Source: Aedoeadaptatus acetigenes | Lineage (GTDB): Bacteria > Bacillota > Clostridia > Tissierellales > Peptoniphilaceae | Reading direction: 5' to 3' | Length of the DNA: 64,000 bases | NCBI RefSeq assembly: GCF_025566985.1 | Contig: NZ_JAOQJD010000010.1 | Location: 30,961 to 94,960, forward strand | Shown here: piece by piece, positions 48,868 to 57,755 of the stretch | How positions within the stretch are numbered: the stretch's first letter is position 1 | How the letters are laid out: every line of letters starts with the position of its first letter | The notes under the pieces: generated by a model | Seen by the model: the letters and a program-made list of their open reading frames with translations, nothing else | What the model was told of the DNA's origin: nothing | Databases searched by the model: none | Translations under genes and position numbers: made by a program

Positions 48868-50241
48868 CTAATAATATTTCTCCAGAATCTTCGGATCCAC
48901 GCGCACCAAACTGTCTTTGGGCAGGGTCCTTAAAAGTTCCCAGGCCTTATCCAGGGTTTGGCCGATATCGGAGGACTCGTTAAAGTCCTGGCCGATAAAT
49001 TCGTTTTCGAATCGGCGGCCGAATTCCAAAAGCTGTTGATCCCCTTCGGAAAGTTCCTCTTCTCCGATGATTTGCGCCAAAGAGCGCACCTCGATGCATC
49101 GGGAGTAGGAGGCGAAGAGCTGGGCGGAGACGTCGGAATGGTCTTCTCGGGTGTAGTCCGCCCCGATGCCGTCTTTCATCAAACGGGACAGGGAGTCCAG
49201 AATGTTAATGGGGGGATAAATGCCCTGGCCGTGCAAGTCACGAGAGAGCACGATTTGGCCTTCGGTAATGTAGCCGGTCAAGTCGGGGATCGGGTGGGTA
49301 ATGTCGTCGGAGGGCATGGTCAGGATGGGAATCAAGGTGACCGAGCCCTTCACGCCTTTGATCATTCCCGCCCGCTCGTAGATGGCGGCGAGGTCCGAGT
49401 ACAAGTAGCCCGGGTAGCCTTTCCTGGAAGGCACTTCTTGTTGTTGGGAAGACACTTCCCGCAAGCTTTCCCCGTAGCTGGTCATGTCGGTCATAATAAC
49501 CAAAACGTGTTTGTGTTGTTCGAATGCCAGGTATTCCGCCGCGGTGAGGGCGCATTTCGGCGCGATGATCCGCTCCATAATCGGGTCGTCGGCGTAATTC
49601 ATGTAGATGACGACTTTGTCCATAACGCCGGCTTCCATAAAGCTGTCCGTAAAGAAGGACGCCACTTCCCGCTTCAGGCCCATGCCGCAGAAGACTACGG
49701 CGAAATCGCCGCTCTCGCCTTCGTCGGAAACGTCGGCCTGGCGCACGATTTGGGCGGCGAGCTCGTTGTGGGGAAGCCCGGCGCCGGAGAAGATCGGGAG
49801 CTTTTGCCCGCGAATCAGGGTCATGACGGAGTCGATGCCGCGAATCCCCGTTTGGATAAAGTTTCTCGGGTATTCCCGGGCCACCGGATTCATGGGCTGG
49901 CCGTTGACATTGTAAAATTTATCGGAATAGACCGGGCCGCCTTTGTCGATGGCGCGGCCGATGCCGCTGAAGCGGCGGCCTAAGATTTCCGGGGACAGGG
50001 GAATTTCAAAGGGACGGCCTTCGAAGACCACGTTTAAGTTTTCCGTGGAGACCCCCATGGATTCGCCGAAGACCTGAACCGTGGCGGCATCGTCGTTGAT
50101 GCCGATGACCCGGCCTACGAGGATTTCCTTCGTGTCCCGATTGGTAATGGAGACGATCTCGCCGTAGCGCACCCGGTGCAGGCCGGAGAGCTGAATCAGA
50201 GAGCCGTCGACATTATCTAAGCGCAAATACTCTTTCTTCAC
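48868..50241 (-). CDS. ntpB: V-type ATPase subunit B
   Basis: A 457-residue non-catalytic nucleotide-type subunit. It lacks a true P-loop (GQKLPIFSGAGLPHNELAAQI), as B subunits do, and keeps the TDMTSYGESLREVS and SRKGYPGYLYSDLA blocks. Forms the hexamer with subunit A. Confidence 0.97.
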   Translation of the reverse strand: MKKEYLRLDNVDGSLIQLSGLHRVRYGEIVSITNRDTKEILVGRVIGINDDAATVQVFGESMGVSTENLNVVFEGRPFEIPLSPEILGRRFSGIGRAIDKGGPVYSDKFYNVNGQPMNPVAREYPRNFIQTGIRGIDSVMTLIRGQKLPIFSGAGLPHNELAAQIVRQADVSDEGESGDFAVVFCGMGLKREVASFFTDSFMEAGVMDKVVIYMNYADDPIMERIIAPKCALTAAEYLAFEQHKHVLVIMTDMTSYGESLREVSSQQQEVPSRKGYPGYLYSDLAAIYERAGMIKGVKGSVTLIPILTMPSDDITHPIPDLTGYITEGQIVLSRDLHGQGIYPPINILDSLSRLMKDGIGADYTREDHSDVSAQLFASYSRCIEVRSLAQIIGEEELSEGDQQLLEFGRRFENEFIGQDFNESSDIGQTLDKAWELLRTLPKDSLVRVDPKILEKYY

Positions 50242-50244
50242 GTC

Positions 50245-52125
50245 CTACACCTCCTCTTTTACGGGTTCTTGAAGGGTTTTATCCCCTTCGCTTTGATTGT
50301 TTTCCTCCGCCTCTTGCTTTTTCTCTTTGATTTCATAAGCTTCCATTTCGTTTTCGGCGATGCCGTATTCGATGCGGATTTCTCTGTAATGCTCTTGAAT
50401 ATCGTTGATTAAGTGGGTGAAGGCCTTCATGTCGTCGTTGGCGATGTTGTACTTCATGTTCACGATTTTGCTATGAAGGGCGTCGTCTTTTACTTCTTCA
50501 ATGGAGATGCCCTGATCCAGCACCACTTTGCCCTCTTCGTACAAGGTGTCGATGACTTCCATCATGGCAAATTGTTTTTCCAGGGGCACGGACTGGTCGA
50601 TGTCGTTAAAGGCGTTTTGTTGCAGGAAGGCGTCTTTGATCATGCGGGCGATAATTAAGAGGAAGCGTTCCTTGTCGGGAAGCACGTCCTCGCCGACGAG
50701 CATGACGATTTCCTGGAGCCGGGCCTCTTCGTTTAAGATGTTCATGAATTTCTTCCGAAGGCCCGGAAGATCTCCGTCCAGGCGATTGTCGTAATAGTTG
50801 GACAGGGCGCCGATGTAGCCGGAGTAGGAATGGAGCCAGTGAATGGCCGGGTAGTGCCTGGAGTAGGCCAGGTCTTTATCCAGTGCCAAGAACACATTGA
50901 CGAAGCGGCGGGTGTTTTCCGTCACGGGCTCGGAGAAGTCGCCCCCGGCCGGAGAGACGGCGCCGATGGTGGTGACGGAGCCTTCCTCGCCGCATAAGGT
51001 CTTGGCGGAGCCGCTTCGCTCGTAGAAGGAGGCGATGCGACTGGGCAGATAGGCCGGGTAACCTTCTTCGGCGGGCATTTCTTCCAAGCGGCCGGAAATT
51101 TCCCGTAAGGCTTCCGCCCAGCGGGAGGTGGAGTCGGCCATCATGGCCACGTCGTAGCCCTGATCCCTGAAGTATTCGGCGATGGTGATGCCGGTGTAGA
51201 TGGAGGCTTCCCGGGCCGCTACGGGCATGTTGGACGTGTTGGCGATTAAGATGGTGCGCTGCATCAGGGGCTTGCCGGAGTTCGGGTCGATGAGCTTCGG
51301 GAAGTCTTCCAATACTTCCGTCATTTCGTTGCCCCGCTCGCCGCAGCCGATGTAGACGATAATGTCCGCGTCGCAGAATTTGGCGATGGCGTGTTGGGTC
51401 ATGGTCTTACCCGTACCGAAGCCGCCGGGAATGGCTACGGTGCCGCCTTTGGCAATGGGAAAGAACACGTCAAGCACCCGCTGGCCGGTGACCAGGAGTT
51501 GATCGGCGTCTAAAAATTCGTCGACGGGTCTCGGGATACGCACGGGCCAGGGATGACTCATGGCCACTTCGTGTTCTTCGCCGGCGTCGTCTTTAATTTT
51601 GCAGACGGGCTCCACGATGTTGTAATCACCGGCCTCGGCGATCCACACCACTTCCCCGGAGACGTTCGGAGGAAGGATGATGCGGTGGGTAATGATTTCC
51701 GTCTCCTCTACGGTGCCGATGACGGCGCCGCGGTTGAGGACATCGCCTAGCTTGACTACGGGTTCAAAGGTCCAGAGCTTTTCCAGGTCCAAATTCATCA
51801 TGCCGATGCCTTCGGGAATGAAATTGCCGTATTTTTCGCTGATGCGGTTCAGGGGCCGCTCGATGCCGTCAAACATGTTTCCGAGAAGGCCCGGGCCTAA
51901 ACGCACAGACAAAGGCCCGCCGGTGGAGACGATGCCCTCGTCCCGCATGAGGCCTTCGGTTTCTTCGTAGACCTGCACGATGCCTTCGTCGCCGTGAATG
52001 GCGATCACTTCGCCGATGAGCTTTTTATCGCCGACCTGCACCATCTCCCGCATGGAGAAATCCCCCATGGGCTTGCCCACGACGACGGGCCCGTTGATCT
52101 TTATGATTTTTGCTTCTTTACTCAT
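50245..52125 (-). CDS. ntpA: V-type ATPase catalytic subunit A
   Basis: A 626-residue catalytic subunit. Walker A is GGFGTGKTMTQ, Walker B lies in the VAMMADSTSRWAEALREISGR region, and the A-subunit non-homologous insert (about 110-200) is present. The protein runs about 35 residues beyond the usual end as a Glu/Lys/Gln-rich tail (KEKKQEAEENNQSEGDKT...), probably disordered. Overlaps subunit E by 8 bp. Confidence 0.97.
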   Translation of the reverse strand: MSKEAKIIKINGPVVVGKPMGDFSMREMVQVGDKKLIGEVIAIHGDEGIVQVYEETEGLMRDEGIVSTGGPLSVRLGPGLLGNMFDGIERPLNRISEKYGNFIPEGIGMMNLDLEKLWTFEPVVKLGDVLNRGAVIGTVEETEIITHRIILPPNVSGEVVWIAEAGDYNIVEPVCKIKDDAGEEHEVAMSHPWPVRIPRPVDEFLDADQLLVTGQRVLDVFFPIAKGGTVAIPGGFGTGKTMTQHAIAKFCDADIIVYIGCGERGNEMTEVLEDFPKLIDPNSGKPLMQRTILIANTSNMPVAAREASIYTGITIAEYFRDQGYDVAMMADSTSRWAEALREISGRLEEMPAEEGYPAYLPSRIASFYERSGSAKTLCGEEGSVTTIGAVSPAGGDFSEPVTENTRRFVNVFLALDKDLAYSRHYPAIHWLHSYSGYIGALSNYYDNRLDGDLPGLRKKFMNILNEEARLQEIVMLVGEDVLPDKERFLLIIARMIKDAFLQQNAFNDIDQSVPLEKQFAMMEVIDTLYEEGKVVLDQGISIEEVKDDALHSKIVNMKYNIANDDMKAFTHLINDIQEHYREIRIEYGIAENEMEAYEIKEKKQEAEENNQSEGDKTLQEPVKEEV

Positions 52126-52744
52126 GGTCCATCTCCTCTTGGAACAGGCGGTAGAGCAGCTTGCCGATGGCGTAGCGCTTGTCTTCGATCATGGTGTAAA
52201 GGTCGTAGTTTAAACTATACGTCCTGTCCATGTCGCTGATGGTGTGCCCGCCGATGCGCGCATCCTCTAAGGTCTCTCCGTGAAGGACGATGCCCTTTTC
52301 CTCGGCCATGGCCTTAAACTCATCGAAGAATCGATCCATGTCCGCCGCCACCATGTGGAAGCGGTACTCCCCGGGCTTTAATTCATTTAGGGATTCTTCC
52401 ACGCGCATGGCCAGGTCTTCCCCGTACTGCGGGGTGTGGGTGTATTCCACGGCCCGGGCGCGGATGGCTTCGATGAAGTCTTTTTTCAGTTCGTTGATCT
52501 TTTTAAGTTCCAAGACCCGTTCGTTTTCCTTGGCCTTGGCGATCTTTTCATTGCCCATGACTCGGGCGAGATCGGCGCGGCGACGAACGATGTTGTCTTT
52601 TTCTTCGTTCAGTTGTTTTTCCTTGCGCTCCAAAAGGCTGTTTTTTTCCTGTTCCCAGGCCTCTTTGCGCTTCTGTAAATCCGTTAAACGCCGCTTATAG
52701 ACGACGTCTTCGAATAATTCCAATTTGCTTTCGACTTGCAGCAT
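52118..52744 (-). CDS. ntpE: V-type ATPase subunit E
   Basis: A 208-residue peripheral-stalk subunit: a long charged N-terminal helix (about 10-105; LTDLQKRKEAWEQEKNSLLERKEK) and a small C-terminal globular domain (about 110-208). Identified from position and architecture. Confidence 0.85.
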   Translation of the reverse strand: MLQVESKLELFEDVVYKRRLTDLQKRKEAWEQEKNSLLERKEKQLNEEKDNIVRRRADLARVMGNEKIAKAKENERVLELKKINELKKDFIEAIRARAVEYTHTPQYGEDLAMRVEESLNELKPGEYRFHMVAADMDRFFDEFKAMAEEKGIVLHGETLEDARIGGHTISDMDRTYSLNYDLYTMIEDKRYAIGKLLYRLFQEEMDHE

Positions 52745-52755
52745 TTTCTCACCTA

Positions 52756-53064
52756 CTAATCCAGTTTCACCCCGATGGCGTCGCGAACGTATTTCATAAT
52801 GAAATCATCTTCCGTGTAGCCATCTCTTCCGGGCAATGTGCAGATAAAGGGACTGCGCTTTTTCTCTTTGACAGCCAGAACCTTCTCTTCCAACGTGCGA
52901 AAGTCCTTTTCGTTTAAGATAATCATGCCGATGGTTTTATCTTCCAGGGCGGCGTCGAAGGCGGCATTCAGCGCCTCAGTATCGGCGCAGTACACCCCTT
53001 CGAATCCGCTCATGCGAAGGGCGACGAGAAATTCGTCGTCGCGAGAGATGACCCTGGAGATCAT
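52756..53064 (-). CDS. ntpG: V-type ATPase subunit F (NtpG-like)
   Basis: A 102-residue Rossmann-like central-stalk subunit: VISRDDEFLVALRMSGFEGVY ... IGMIILNEKDF ... FICTLPGRDG. It binds the D coiled coil. Start overlaps the K stop (TAATG). Confidence 0.9.
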   Translation of the reverse strand: MISRVISRDDEFLVALRMSGFEGVYCADTEALNAAFDAALEDKTIGMIILNEKDFRTLEEKVLAVKEKKRSPFICTLPGRDGYTEDDFIMKYVRDAIGVKLD

Positions 53065-53483
53065 TACAGTTTGCCCAGGATCATGATGGAAATGATCAAG
53101 CCGTAGATGGCGATCCCTTCGGCCAAGCCGACGAAGATCAGGGTCTTCCCTAAGATGGAGTCGTCCTCACTGACGGCACCCAATGCGGCGGACCCGACGA
53201 TGCCGACGGCATAGCCCGTACCGATGGTAGCGAGGCCCGTAGAGAGGGCGGCGGCCAAAAGGCCCAGGCCGTTCACTTCCGTCGCGCCGGTGGCTGCGTG
53301 GACGACGCCGGGGGCGAGGAGCACGTAGGCGGCGAGAACCGTGGGGATAAAGGCGAACAGATTGGTGCGCATGGCTTTCTTAAGTTTTACGCGGTCGGAG
53401 GACACGCCCCGTTCCAAAAAGACGAAGCCTGCTGCAATGGTGGATAAGACCACGAGGGATGCTAAAAATAATATTTTTTCCAT
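53064..53483 (-). CDS. ntpK: V-type ATPase membrane rotor subunit K
   Basis: A 139-residue proteolipid with four membrane helices (about 4-22, 41-60, 72-103, 112-136). Only one ion-binding acid is seen, Glu122 in GLAEGIAIYGLIISI. No Gln corresponding to the Na+ ligands of the Enterococcus ring is seen nearby, so the coupling ion cannot be called from sequence. The first hairpin has lost the Gly-rich pattern. ATG at 53483 chosen (AAGGAG at 7 nt); a TTG lies two codons earlier. Confidence 0.93.
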   Translation of the reverse strand: MEKILFLASLVVLSTIAAGFVFLERGVSSDRVKLKKAMRTNLFAFIPTVLAAYVLLAPGVVHAATGATEVNGLGLLAAALSTGLATIGTGYAVGIVGSAALGAVSEDDSILGKTLIFVGLAEGIAIYGLIISIMILGKL

Positions 53484-53497
53484 AATCAATCTCCTTC

Positions 53498-55453
53498 TCA
53501 GTGCTTGTTTTGGGTTAATTTCAGACTGTCGGAGCGGAATTCCCGTCCGCTGCCGTCGTAGTAGCGGCTGAACAATTCGTAGTATTCCAGGCGCAGGCCT
53601 TGGATGAAGACGATAAGCCCTTCCAGACCGATGATTAAAATGTTTCCTAAAACCAAAATCACGTAACCGCCTACGTTGTGGGGCGCCATTTCACTCATGA
53701 CGTGGAAGGCCATAAAAAGCCCCACGTGGTTAATGGCAAAGGCGCCGACACGAATAAAGGACACGATCCCCGACAAGGTGGAGATCAACAGCTCGATCAT
53801 GGAGAACGAGCTTTCGATAAAGTAGCCGCTCTTGTTTCCGCCGTAATCCACATCGGTCTTTGAAATCTTCGCCATGAGGGGCTTTTTGAAGATCATAAGC
53901 ACGATGGAGACGATGAGGATTCCCAAAGCCACGGGCATGGGAATAAAGGACAGGACGCCGGCCACATCCAAGATCATGGCGAGGAGCATAGCGAAGACCA
54001 AAAAGCCGAAGAGGCCGTGTTCGCCGAAAAGCCCGCGGGCCAGGTCTTTGTTTTTAATGGCATTGGCAAAGTTCATGCCGTAGGCCAAGACCAAAAGCAC
54101 GATGCCGAAGCCGATGGCGGCCATAAGCACTTGGTCGATGTTTTGGAAGGGTCTGAGCCAGAGGGCGTCGATGATTTCTTCGTTTCCGAAGACCGAGCCG
54201 TACAAGAAGCCGAAGACGACGGAGGATGCGCCCATGCGCATTAAGAGGCCGCCCATGTCTTTTTGTTTCTTTTTCGAGACGAGCCAGCCGATAAGCATAA
54301 AGATCGCCCCTTGCCCCACGTCGCCGAACATGGCGCCGAAGAGCAGCATGTAGGTAATGCCGACAAAGATCGTCGGGTCGATTTCGTTGTAATGGGGAAT
54401 GCCGTACATGCGAACCAAGAGCTCGAAGGGCTTAAAGAACTTTGGGTTTTTCAGCTTCGTCGGCGGGGTAATGCCCCGAGCTGCTTCCTCCTCGCTTTGG
54501 GTGGTGATCACCACGTCGTCGAACTTCGCCGTGCGGCGTCGTATTTCTTCCACACCGGCCTCGTCGGTCCAGCCCGTAATAAGGAAATACTCCTTGGCCG
54601 TGGCCATTTGTTGCTTGGCCTCTTCGATCCGGCCCAAAAAGAGCATGTGGCCTAAAATCTCCCGCACCTTGTCCCTGTCGTCGCGGTAGAGGGTCTTGCG
54701 TTCCTCGTCCAGCTCCGCCAGGCGGGTGTAGAGATCCGTTTCTTCTTTTTCGAGCTTGGCCAAGGTTTCCTTCGCCGTCCCCATGGCATTGTCCATAACC
54801 GGCACGTCGATCCAGTGGAGGGATTTCAATACCCGGTCGATTTCATCGGCCACTTCGTTGGGATAGACGATCATGTAGACTTCTTCATCTTCGAAGGAGC
54901 CCGTGTGAAAGACAATGGCCAGGAGATTTTCGTAGCTGTTTTTCAAACGCACCCGGGCGGATTTTTCCAGGCGGCCGAAGCGGGCCGTGAAATACTTCAT
55001 GTCCCGGATTTGGTTTAAGTCCACGTCCACATTTTCAAAGAGGGCCATGTTTTGCTTGAAGTTTTCGATGGCCTCCAAGCGTTTGTGGATTTCCTCATAT
55101 TCCGTGCGCATGGGCTCGACCCGATCCAACAGGGCCTGATACCTGCGGTTTAGGCTCTCGGCGTCTTCGAAGCCGGTGATCTTTAAGTCCTTAATATGGA
55201 AGTAGTCCACCATTTTCTGCGCCTCTTGGGCCTTTTGTCTGATATCCGTGTTAATGGGAAAGGGCGCCAGATTGTTTAAGTCGACGACCATCTCCACATT
55301 GTCTTCGAGAGAGTAAATATTGCTGTTCTCCGCCAATTGGGTCATGGCGTCGACCATATCCAGCGCTTCCGAATCCAGGACCTGGAACAAAATATCCTTC
55401 AGGTTCTCGATCCGGCCGACGGCACTGAGCATGACCATTCTCTCTACTGCCAT
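53498..55453 (-). CDS. ntpI: V-type ATPase subunit I (a-subunit)
   Basis: A 651-residue stator/ion-channel subunit. N-terminal cytosolic half (1-330) with coiled-coil, then about 7-8 TM helices with GVTYMLLFGAMFGDVGQGAIFMLIG and SFIRVGAFAINHVGLFMAF, which carries the essential Arg. Works against the K ring. Confidence 0.95.
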   Translation of the reverse strand: MAVERMVMLSAVGRIENLKDILFQVLDSEALDMVDAMTQLAENSNIYSLEDNVEMVVDLNNLAPFPINTDIRQKAQEAQKMVDYFHIKDLKITGFEDAESLNRRYQALLDRVEPMRTEYEEIHKRLEAIENFKQNMALFENVDVDLNQIRDMKYFTARFGRLEKSARVRLKNSYENLLAIVFHTGSFEDEEVYMIVYPNEVADEIDRVLKSLHWIDVPVMDNAMGTAKETLAKLEKEETDLYTRLAELDEERKTLYRDDRDKVREILGHMLFLGRIEEAKQQMATAKEYFLITGWTDEAGVEEIRRRTAKFDDVVITTQSEEEAARGITPPTKLKNPKFFKPFELLVRMYGIPHYNEIDPTIFVGITYMLLFGAMFGDVGQGAIFMLIGWLVSKKKQKDMGGLLMRMGASSVVFGFLYGSVFGNEEIIDALWLRPFQNIDQVLMAAIGFGIVLLVLAYGMNFANAIKNKDLARGLFGEHGLFGFLVFAMLLAMILDVAGVLSFIPMPVALGILIVSIVLMIFKKPLMAKISKTDVDYGGNKSGYFIESSFSMIELLISTLSGIVSFIRVGAFAINHVGLFMAFHVMSEMAPHNVGGYVILVLGNILIIGLEGLIVFIQGLRLEYYELFSRYYDGSGREFRSDSLKLTQNKH

Positions 55454-56463
55454 ACTTCACCTTCTTTCATAGGAATCGTCAAAAGACTCCTGATTAAATC
55501 TTTTCCGAAGCCGAGCCTCAGCCCTTCCAAGGTGGTGGAGACGTCTTTTATGGCGTTTTCCAGCAAAATGGACAAGGCGACGATTCGACCCAGGCTTAAA
55601 CCCGCCTGTTGGTAATGTTTTTCATAGACGGCGGCCAAATCCCTCGTGGCCAATATGTCGGCCATTTGGTTGTTTCGCTTTTCCTGGAAGAGGAAGGAAA
55701 AAGACGAGTTCCTCACCGAGCGCACCAGGGCGTTCACATCTTCCGCATAGATCCAGGATTTTAAAAGCTTCGGGGGAATGTTTCCGCCGTGAATGACGAA
55801 GTTTTCCATTTCCGACTTTAATATGTCGTAGGTCTTTTTGCCCCGGTAAATGTAGCGAATGTTCAACAGATCCACATGGCGATTCAGCATGGCCATGATT
55901 TCCTTGCGGTCTTTTTTCGGCAGCTCTCGCGCTTCCTTAATCAGGCGCTCGTAGTAGCTTCTGTCCAGCTCCATTTCGATGTAGAAAAGAATCCGGTCGC
56001 GGGAGACCCCTTTGTAAGCGGAAAGCGTCCGGCCGTAGGGCGTGGCCTCCAAGACCTTAAACAATTCGTCGGGACCGACGGCTTGATCCTTGGGCAAGAG
56101 CATGGGATCCAGGGCCAAAAGGCTTTTTCTGACAAGGCCCACGTCTTCGTCGTGATAGACCGCCCGGAAGATCCGCTTTAAATCCTGAATTTCATAGCGC
56201 GTTAAAAGGGCGTTGTAAAAGCTCCGGGCCGATCCCTGTAAGTAGTAGTGAAAGCCCTTTAAGGTATCGTAGACCTTTTGTGCCATCTTTACATTCACTT
56301 CCAGCAGATGGGGGTCTTCGGTAAGCTCCAAGCCCCACGTACTTTCTAAGATCGCCAGACCGTCTTTAATGTTTCCCGCTTCCAGAATCTTTAAAGGCAC
56401 TTCCGGCTTAAGAAAACGGGCGTAGACGGCCACGGCTTTGGTGTTGACTGCAGCGTAACTCAT
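55444..56463 (-). CDS. ntpC: V-type ATPase subunit C (d-subunit)
   Basis: A 339-residue helical subunit linking the central stalk to the K ring. Family segments include RYEIQDLKRIFRAVYH, NLLNIRYIYRGKKTYDI-like (VDLLNIRYIYRGKKTY) and a C-terminal LSIPMKEGE-type end. Here it precedes subunit I, an order differing from the Enterococcus ntp operon. Overlaps I by 10 bp. Confidence 0.9.
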   Translation of the reverse strand: MSYAAVNTKAVAVYARFLKPEVPLKILEAGNIKDGLAILESTWGLELTEDPHLLEVNVKMAQKVYDTLKGFHYYLQGSARSFYNALLTRYEIQDLKRIFRAVYHDEDVGLVRKSLLALDPMLLPKDQAVGPDELFKVLEATPYGRTLSAYKGVSRDRILFYIEMELDRSYYERLIKEARELPKKDRKEIMAMLNRHVDLLNIRYIYRGKKTYDILKSEMENFVIHGGNIPPKLLKSWIYAEDVNALVRSVRNSSFSFLFQEKRNNQMADILATRDLAAVYEKHYQQAGLSLGRIVALSILLENAIKDVSTTLEGLRLGFGKDLIRSLLTIPMKEGEVWQ

Positions 56464-56475
56464 ACTCGCCTCCCA

Positions 56476-56784
56476 TCAAATGTCCAGGAGTTGAAACGCT
56501 TCTTCCACCAATTCCGCTTTGTGGGCTTTATACACCGCATCCACCGATTCCAGCTTCTTGCGGTTGTTTTCTTTGATTCCCTCGACCACGTCCATGGCCT
56601 CGTTGTAAATCGCATCGTAACTGTCCTTCGCCGAAGCCTTCGACGCTTCCCGCTCGTCCACTTCCATTTCCGTGAAATGCTTTTGCAGATCCGCTTTTTC
56701 GTCGTCGATGGCCTTTTCTTCTTGTCGAACCATGGCATCGGTTCGTTCGTCCAATTCTATGACGCTTCGAATCAAGTGTTCCAA
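56476..56784 (-). CDS. V-type ATPase subunit G/H, peripheral stalk
   Basis: A 102-residue almost fully helical protein with heptad-like charge pattern (IRSVIELDERTDAMVRQEEKAIDDEKADLQ). Partner of subunit E in the stator stalk. Start is TTG at 56784 behind GGGGAG. First gene of the operon. Function inferred from position and coiled-coil form. Confidence 0.8.
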   Translation of the reverse strand: MEHLIRSVIELDERTDAMVRQEEKAIDDEKADLQKHFTEMEVDEREASKASAKDSYDAIYNEAMDVVEGIKENNRKKLESVDAVYKAHKAELVEEAFQLLDI

Positions 56785-56847
56785 CGTACTCCCCTTTCCA
56801 TTAAATATTCGGTAAATCCCCCCGAAAGAGGACTTACAGGTATGATC

Positions 56848-56876
56848 ATTTTAGCACTTGCCCCTTCGTAAAGCAA
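56848..56876 (-). promoter_or_regulatory. V-ATPase operon promoter
   Basis: Minus strand TTGCTT, 17 bp, TAAAAT preceded by TG (extended -10). The gap 56877-57140 upstream is AT-rich with a small ACTGC/GCAGT hairpin and T-run (56885-56908) and nothing else recognised. Confidence 0.6.
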
Positions 56877-57143
56877 AAAAACAACACTGCAGAATCGGCA
56901 GTTTTTTCAAATTTGCACCGTTTTATTTGTGAAAAGAAGGTTGCCGCGATTTAAAAATAAAATAGGGAAAAATCGCCTCGGGAAAATCTATTTAAAATCG
57001 GCGTTTTTACATCAAATAAAGCGACAATTTTTCGAAAACACGATTCATTCTCAAAGGCCTTTCTTTTTGAGCCTCTGACAGGTAAAAATAATTGTGTTTT
57101 TGCAAATTTTTTCCATTTTTCGGTGAATTTGCGCCAGTTTTTT

Positions 57144-57151
57144 GGTATAAT
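57144..57151 (+). promoter_or_regulatory. Promoter of the Lrp-type regulator, extended -10
   Basis: TGGTATAAT on the plus strand. No clear -35. The leader is about 34 nt and contains AAAGGAGGTG. Confidence 0.6.
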
Positions 57152-57191
57152 TTCATTAACCTATTTGTTTTGATTAAAGGAGGTGCATAAG

Positions 57192-57683
57192 ATGCACATC
57201 AATCGCTTTACCGGTGATTCCATCGACACATATATCTTGTCCCTGCTCAACGAAAACAGCCGCATGTCGCTGTCTGACATCGCGAAAAAAGTGAGCCTTT
57301 CCGTTTCGGCCACGCGCAATCGGATCCATCGCTTGGAAGATGCAGGCGTCATTGCCGGCTACACCATTCTTCTCGGCGGAGAAGAGGACGATTCCTACAT
57401 CCACTCCTTCTGTCTCATCGACATCTCCGAGGAAGACAATACCTTGGAAGAATTTATTAACTACATCCAATCTTCCGACCAAGTGACCGACTGCTGGAAG
57501 CTTATGGGGGAATACCAGTTCTTAATTCGCATTAAATCCACCTCGTCGAAAGCTTTAGACGATTTTTTAATGCGCCTCAGGGAATCCATTTCCATTAAGC
57601 GGACCAACACCATCGGCGCCTTGAACCAGGTCAAGGGAAAAGACATTCGCGAACACAATGCCATTCGGATTCAGGAAAAGTAA
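57192..57683 (+). CDS. Lrp/AsnC family transcriptional regulator
   Basis: A 163-residue regulator. N-terminal winged HTH (about 8-55; ILSLLNENSRMSLSDIAKKVSLSVSATRNRIHRLEDAGVIAGYTILL) and C-terminal RAM/AsnC domain (about 62-145; SFCLIDISEEDNTLEEFINYI ... VTDCWKLMGEYQFLIRI) that binds an amino acid and oligomerises. The ATG at 57192 follows AAAGGAGGTG at 6 nt. It converges on hom; the neighbouring hom/asd promoter could be a target, an inference from position. Confidence 0.93.
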   Translation: MHINRFTGDSIDTYILSLLNENSRMSLSDIAKKVSLSVSATRNRIHRLEDAGVIAGYTILLGGEEDDSYIHSFCLIDISEEDNTLEEFINYIQSSDQVTDCWKLMGEYQFLIRIKSTSSKALDDFLMRLRESISIKRTNTIGALNQVKGKDIREHNAIRIQEK

Positions 57684-57686
57684 AGG

Positions 57687-57711
57687 CGGGCGCTTCGGCG
57701 CTCGTTTTTTA
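57687..57711 (+). terminator. Terminator of the Lrp-type gene
   Basis: GGGCGC TTCG GCGCTC G then TTTTTT, directly after the stop codon. Confidence 0.87.
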
Positions 57712-57718
57712 ATGGACG

Positions 57719-57749
57719 CAAAAAGACAAGCCACGCCGGGCTTGTCTTT
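57719..57749 (-). terminator. hom terminator
   Basis: Minus strand GACAAGCC CGGCGT GGCTTGTC then TTTTTGCG, a few bases after the hom stop. Confidence 0.87.
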
Positions 57750-57755
57750 CAATCT

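Noticed and set aside
56460..56738. A 92-codon frame overlapping the V-ATPase G/H gene
   Set aside because: Arg/Lys/Thr-rich shifted reading of the coiled-coil gene; the 56784 frame has the TTG start with GGGGAG and heptad pattern.
56851..56860. TTAGCACTT upstream of the V-ATPase genes as a second CIRCE
   Set aside because: No inverted GAGTGCTAA-like partner follows at 9 bp.
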